From contig PSQN01000017.1 of the NCBI GenBank assembly GCA_002989075.1, positions 4,694,768 through 4,758,767 on the forward strand: a DNA stretch of 64,000 nt, read 5' to 3'. The notes under the pieces are model-generated. The model was not told where the DNA came from. It did not search any database and saw only the letters and a program-made list of their open reading frames with translations. Below are positions 60,944-64,000 of this stretch, in pieces. The position numbers and the translations under genes are program-made. Source of the stretch: Arthonia radiata (Eukaryota; Ascomycota; Arthoniomycetes; Arthoniales; Arthoniaceae). Numbering within the stretch: the stretch's first letter is position 1; every line of letters starts with the position of its first letter.

Positions 60944-62962
60944 TCATACCAGCTGCCATTGGGCAACCCCGTCAAAACCCATACCTCTCCGGCCTGCCGC
61001 GGCTTCATAGTCTTGGTAAGTCATGCCGCGTGCATCTTCACCATTGACTGTAGTTACAGCATACAGGTGTACGCTTTGCCCGACACAACCGAGATCTCTT
61101 ACCTCCATATCTAGCCACCAATACCTACCATTGCTCCTGAAGGGTACGTTCTTTCTGTTGCGTCCATCGCGTCCGCCTACTGCCAGCACATACTGATATG
61201 GTTTGCCCTGACCTTTCTGCACATGGTCCCAATGCTCGCAGACGCTGCTGAACATGAAATGCACACGCTGAGTACCTGCTGCGCCGCGGACTTGGATGTG
61301 CTTGGTACGTGGCTGGAAAGACTTTTCGTCCATACCGTGCTTGTCCTGACACTTGCAATAGACGGTGACCTTTTCTTGGCCTTGCATCGGGCCGCGAATG
61401 TATTCGTCCCAGGTCGTGATGCGCCCGTCGTTTCTGAACTGCTGATTGGGATCGCCAGGGAAATGGTCCAGGCCAAAGTCGTCGTTGCTCTGTGTGAAGC
61501 GTTCAGGGTGAAACGCGCGATGATAGTTCATGTCGTCTCCGAGATGACCAGCGCCCCAACAGACATCGATGAGCTTCCATTCATTGTCGTCGATCTTGAC
61601 AACGTTCCATGCGTGACCGTTGGCATCCTGAGGCGGTGTTGGATCATTAGGGCCAATGGGCGACTTTCTGAAGCCCATGCCATGCCCGCCAACTACGACA
61701 CATTCGAGTCCGATGGCCAGGGCCATGACATTGAAGAGAGCAGCGTAACCCTCGCATACGGCGAGACCTGTCTCCAGGGTTGATTGTGGCGTCGATGGCT
61801 TCACTGAACCATTGAGGAAATCATGAGCGTTGTAGTCAATGTTGTGATGGCACCACGTAAAGAGCACACGAGCTTTGTCCGTATGTGAAGCGAAAGGATC
61901 AGTGAGCGACTCCGCCAGCCATTGAACATCGCTTGGGACAGATTCGCGGGGAAAGCGGGCTGCGTGCTGATCAGGACCGGAGAAGTCACGGCACTTCAGG
62001 CAGACCCCGGCGGGACCTGAAGTAGTTACTCTCGTGCCTATGAATGGAGGCTTAGGTTTGGAGGCCTGAAGTGCGGCCAAATTTGGTCTCGATGCTGTAG
62101 GTATAGGTGGAGGGGTGCCATTCCCTTCTCGCGCGATTTCCGGCGTGCGCGATCGGGTACCGGCCTTGTTCATGCTAAACGACAGCGCTGAGCGCTTGGT
62201 TACGGGGGGTGCTTTGATCTCTCTTGTCTGTGGGCGGCTGGATAGCGCGAGTGCGGCCTCCTCTTTCTGGGCTTGATCGCCATAGCTCGGCTCTCCAGGT
62301 GGCCTTGCGGGAGGCACTGGTGTAGCATCTCGTCTGGGCGGTGAGACTGGCGGTAGATCGCTTGACGGTCGCCGCAAGAGCTTCGTTGCTGTAATGTTCG
62401 ATGAGCTGGCTGAGGCGTGCAATGGAGGGCGCTGTGGTTCAGCCTTTTTGGCAGGAAGGGGAGGCAACGAGCTTGGATCAAAGCTTGGTACCCTGAAACA
62501 ACTCGTTCGTGGCTCTAATGACGGCGTTGTCGCGGCTGTTCGTGTGGACATGCCTGAGATTGAAGAGCGCGCGGAGATGGTGGAGGAGATGGACTCGTTG
62601 GAGTCGCGTTTGACGAGTACTTGCGAGCCATTGGCTCTAGCTGGTAATGGCGGTGGTAGGCCTTCGCCAGTCTTTCGATACGCATCGTGCGTGATCTGCC
62701 GTGGAGGTGGCATTGGACGCGCTGCTCTCTCTTTCCGCTGCGGCGGTTGTGGAGCTTGCATTGATCTTGCAGGTTGGTTGCCGACTGGCTGCTGGCCGTC
62801 TTCCGCGCCAACGTGCACATTCTGAGTAGATGCTGATGACATCGGCGGCGGTCTAGGGGGCAGAGTAGGTTTGTTCGAGGGCCGTGGTTGGGGGGGTCTA
62901 TCATCCGTGGGAGTACAAACATGGCCCAGGTTGAGGGAGGCAATGCGGTCTTGGATGGACAT
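60944..62962 (-). CDS. Transglutaminase-like (Cyk3-related) protein
   Basis: Single exon, 672 aa. I chose ATG 62962 (context ACAATG, protein MSIQDRIASLNLGHV, the start usual in fungal homologues) over ATG 62974, which lies four codons upstream in a weak context. Residues 20-310 are Pro/Ser-rich with PPLPAKK and PPRPPP motifs, able to bind SH3 domains. Residues about 320-340 carry CLKCRDFSGPDQHAARFPR. The transglutaminase core follows: catalytic triad candidates Cys403 (TGLAVCEGYAALF), His450 (NGHAWNVV) and Asp466 (LIDVCWGAG). It continues with about 180 residues of C-terminal beta-rich sequence. Cyk3-type proteins act at the division septum, mostly without proven enzyme activity; an SH3 domain is absent here. 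It converges with the Shg1-domain gene and is the last gene before the telomere. Confidence 0.83.
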   Translation of the reverse strand: MSIQDRIASLNLGHVCTPTDDRPPQPRPSNKPTLPPRPPPMSSASTQNVHVGAEDGQQPVGNQPARSMQAPQPPQRKERAARPMPPPRQITHDAYRKTGEGLPPPLPARANGSQVLVKRDSNESISSTISARSSISGMSTRTAATTPSLEPRTSCFRVPSFDPSSLPPLPAKKAEPQRPPLHASASSSNITATKLLRRPSSDLPPVSPPRRDATPVPPARPPGEPSYGDQAQKEEAALALSSRPQTREIKAPPVTKRSALSFSMNKAGTRSRTPEIAREGNGTPPPIPTASRPNLAALQASKPKPPFIGTRVTTSGPAGVCLKCRDFSGPDQHAARFPRESVPSDVQWLAESLTDPFASHTDKARVLFTWCHHNIDYNAHDFLNGSVKPSTPQSTLETGLAVCEGYAALFNVMALAIGLECVVVGGHGMGFRKSPIGPNDPTPPQDANGHAWNVVKIDDNEWKLIDVCWGAGHLGDDMNYHRAFHPERFTQSNDDFGLDHFPGDPNQQFRNDGRITTWDEYIRGPMQGQEKVTVYCKCQDKHGMDEKSFQPRTKHIQVRGAAGTQRVHFMFSSVCEHWDHVQKGQGKPYQYVLAVGGRDGRNRKNVPFRSNGRYWWLDMEVRDLGCVGQSVHLYAVTTVNGEDARGMTYQDYEAAAGRRGMGFDGVAQWQLV

Positions 62963-63905
62963 TGTTGCAGTCATAAGTGAAAAATAAGTGCTGCGAGTGA
63001 GCGTAGAGTAGTCGGCAGAATTACAAAGTAGTGTTGCATGAAGAGAATTATAGCACGAGCGCGAAAGTGAAAATGAGGAGGAGTTTGGTGATTGATGTTG
63101 GAGGAGTGGTTCGCAGCTCAATGAGTGGTCAATCGCTCCGCCTCAAAACGCGCTACAGTACGAGGCAGACTCCATGCACTGCCTTCGGGTTTGGTCTCAC
63201 ATCCTTCGCGGCGTTAAGCGTGCTGTGCCTGCAGATGGCGAAGATGTCAACAATAATGCATACAACGTTGACGATATCATTCAATTTGCACTCTGCTACA
63301 GCTAACCGTGCTGCAAGCCCCGCTGCACAGAATGCGCAGCGTACGCTCCGCTGATCGACCATGACTGACTGCTCCAGCCCGACCATGTCTGCTATAAATG
63401 CGGGCTCGAACAAGCATGACAGCATCATGTGGCGAAGACCATGGTGCGAATGCTGAACATTTGCGGCCTGAGCACGCGCTTTCCCATTGAGCGCGACACA
63501 TCTCCACTCTCGCCTTCTCGTGTCCCGAGTCATACCGATCGTTTCATTGATATGAAATGCTGGACGGAGGGGTGAAAGATTCGCCGCTCTTGCCGCCTGT
63601 TCCCGAGAAAGCTCGAGGGGTATCATGATAAAGCAGCGAGAAATACGAACGAAAGGTCGGGGAAATTTGCCCTCTACACGCCAGTAGCCAGGTAACTTGT
63701 AGATGGAGTGTGCTACATCAAGACTGCGTTGCCGTACGGAATGCCACTTCTCAAGCCAGGACCGGACGAATTCGCAAGAGACAAGTTCTCAAGCGCATCT
63801 TGAAACGGTTCAATTTCATCGTCGGTCTCGTCGTTGGCGGCTATGCTGGAGTAGCTCAGCAGGACGTGAGTCTTGACGGGATCCCCGCGCGATGCGGCCA
63901 GGCCT
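62963..63905. other. Subtelomeric unique sequence, no certain gene
   Basis: Promoter of the transglutaminase-like gene, then about 0.9 kb up to the telomere. It has no telomere-associated repeat and no helicase. A plus-strand frame without an ATG is open from about 63635 into the telomere and encodes KRFNFIVGLVVGGYAGVAQQD followed by GTGAGT, which looks like the end of an exon; see findings. Confidence 0.5.
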
Positions 63906-64000
63906 TTAGGGTTAGGGTTAGGGTTAGGGTTAGGGTTAGGGTTAGGGTTAGGGTTAGGGTTAGGGTTAGGGTTAGGGTTAGGGTTAGGGTTAGGGTTAGG
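63906..64000 (+). repeat. Telomere, (TTAGGG)n
   Basis: Fifteen perfect TTAGGG units plus five bases, running to the end of the window. TTAGGG on the plus strand pointing to the right is the correct orientation for a right chromosome end. Typical of filamentous ascomycetes. Confidence 0.98.

Noticed and set aside
63153-63626. 157-codon minus-strand frame near the telomere
   Set aside because: No family match, random composition, overlaps other frames; not supported as a gene.
1-64000. tRNA, rRNA, secondary-metabolite cluster or effector gene
   Set aside because: I looked for tRNA-like internal boxes, rRNA motifs, PKS/NRPS motifs and small Cys-rich secreted proteins and saw none; a covariance-model search would be decisive for tRNAs.

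Overview
The window is the right-hand end of a chromosome from a filamentous ascomycete (Pezizomycotina; a Dothideomycete is my best guess, not demonstrated). It ends in a TTAGGG telomere, the genes have short 50-90 nt introns, the proteins match Pezizomycotina families, and the left three quarters shows the signature of repeat-induced point mutation (RIP): CpA/TpG words depleted, TpA enriched, and reading frames broken almost only by TAG/TAA where Gln or Trp codons are expected.

Positions 1-47875 are one stack of nested, dead LTR retrotransposons, resolved here from LTR ends and 5-bp target-site duplications (TSDs). The host of the stack is Ty3 chromovirus A0 (+), seen in five pieces between 1087 and 47875. 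Into it went A1 (1212-15826, +; TSD AATTA), B (18265-25251, +; CTTAT/CTTGT), a solo Copia LTR (26181-26688; ATTAT), A2 (28977-46863, -; CTTTA/CTTTG), and a Copia element C1 whose 3' end opens the window. A1 is itself split by a related element D (4233-11522, -; CTATC). A2 is split by Copia element C2 (30025-40016, -; GTTTG) and a solo Copia LTR (42621-43126; TATAA). C2 is split by B' (30407-37386, -). Removing the insertions restores an element of about 7.3 kb for each A copy.

The most interesting find is in all six Ty3 elements (A0, A1, A2, D, B, B'). Between pol and the 3' LTR, on the strand opposite to gag-pol, each carries the relic of a small two-exon gene. Exon 1 is exactly 124 nt in every copy and encodes a Cys pattern C-x2-C-x6-C-x8-C-x2-C-x6-C, like a fungal Zn2Cys6 cluster. 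A 51-53 nt intron in the antisense direction follows, then exon 2 (407 nt in A and D) encoding a charged, probably coiled-coil tail. Because the gene is antisense, its intron is not an intron in the retrotransposon RNA and can survive retrotransposition.

From 47876 to about 49020 lies a RIP-damaged reading frame (-), cut by the insertion of A0. From about 49020 the base composition becomes normal and eight genes follow: a Gln-rich fungal protein with an in-frame stop (-), a seven-helix fungal rhodopsin-domain membrane protein (-), a small conserved fungal protein (+), a DUF7923-like protein with polyQ (-), ribosomal protein uS14/Rps29 (+), mitochondrial glycine cleavage H protein (-), a probable complex I 14 kDa subunit (-), a COMPASS Shg1-domain protein (+), and a transglutaminase-like protein (-); counting the broken one there are nine. 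The last gene starts about 0.94 kb from the telomere. Housekeeping genes thus run almost to the chromosome end, with no subtelomeric helicase or gene cluster. TTAGGG-type telobox motifs lie in two intergenic promoter regions.
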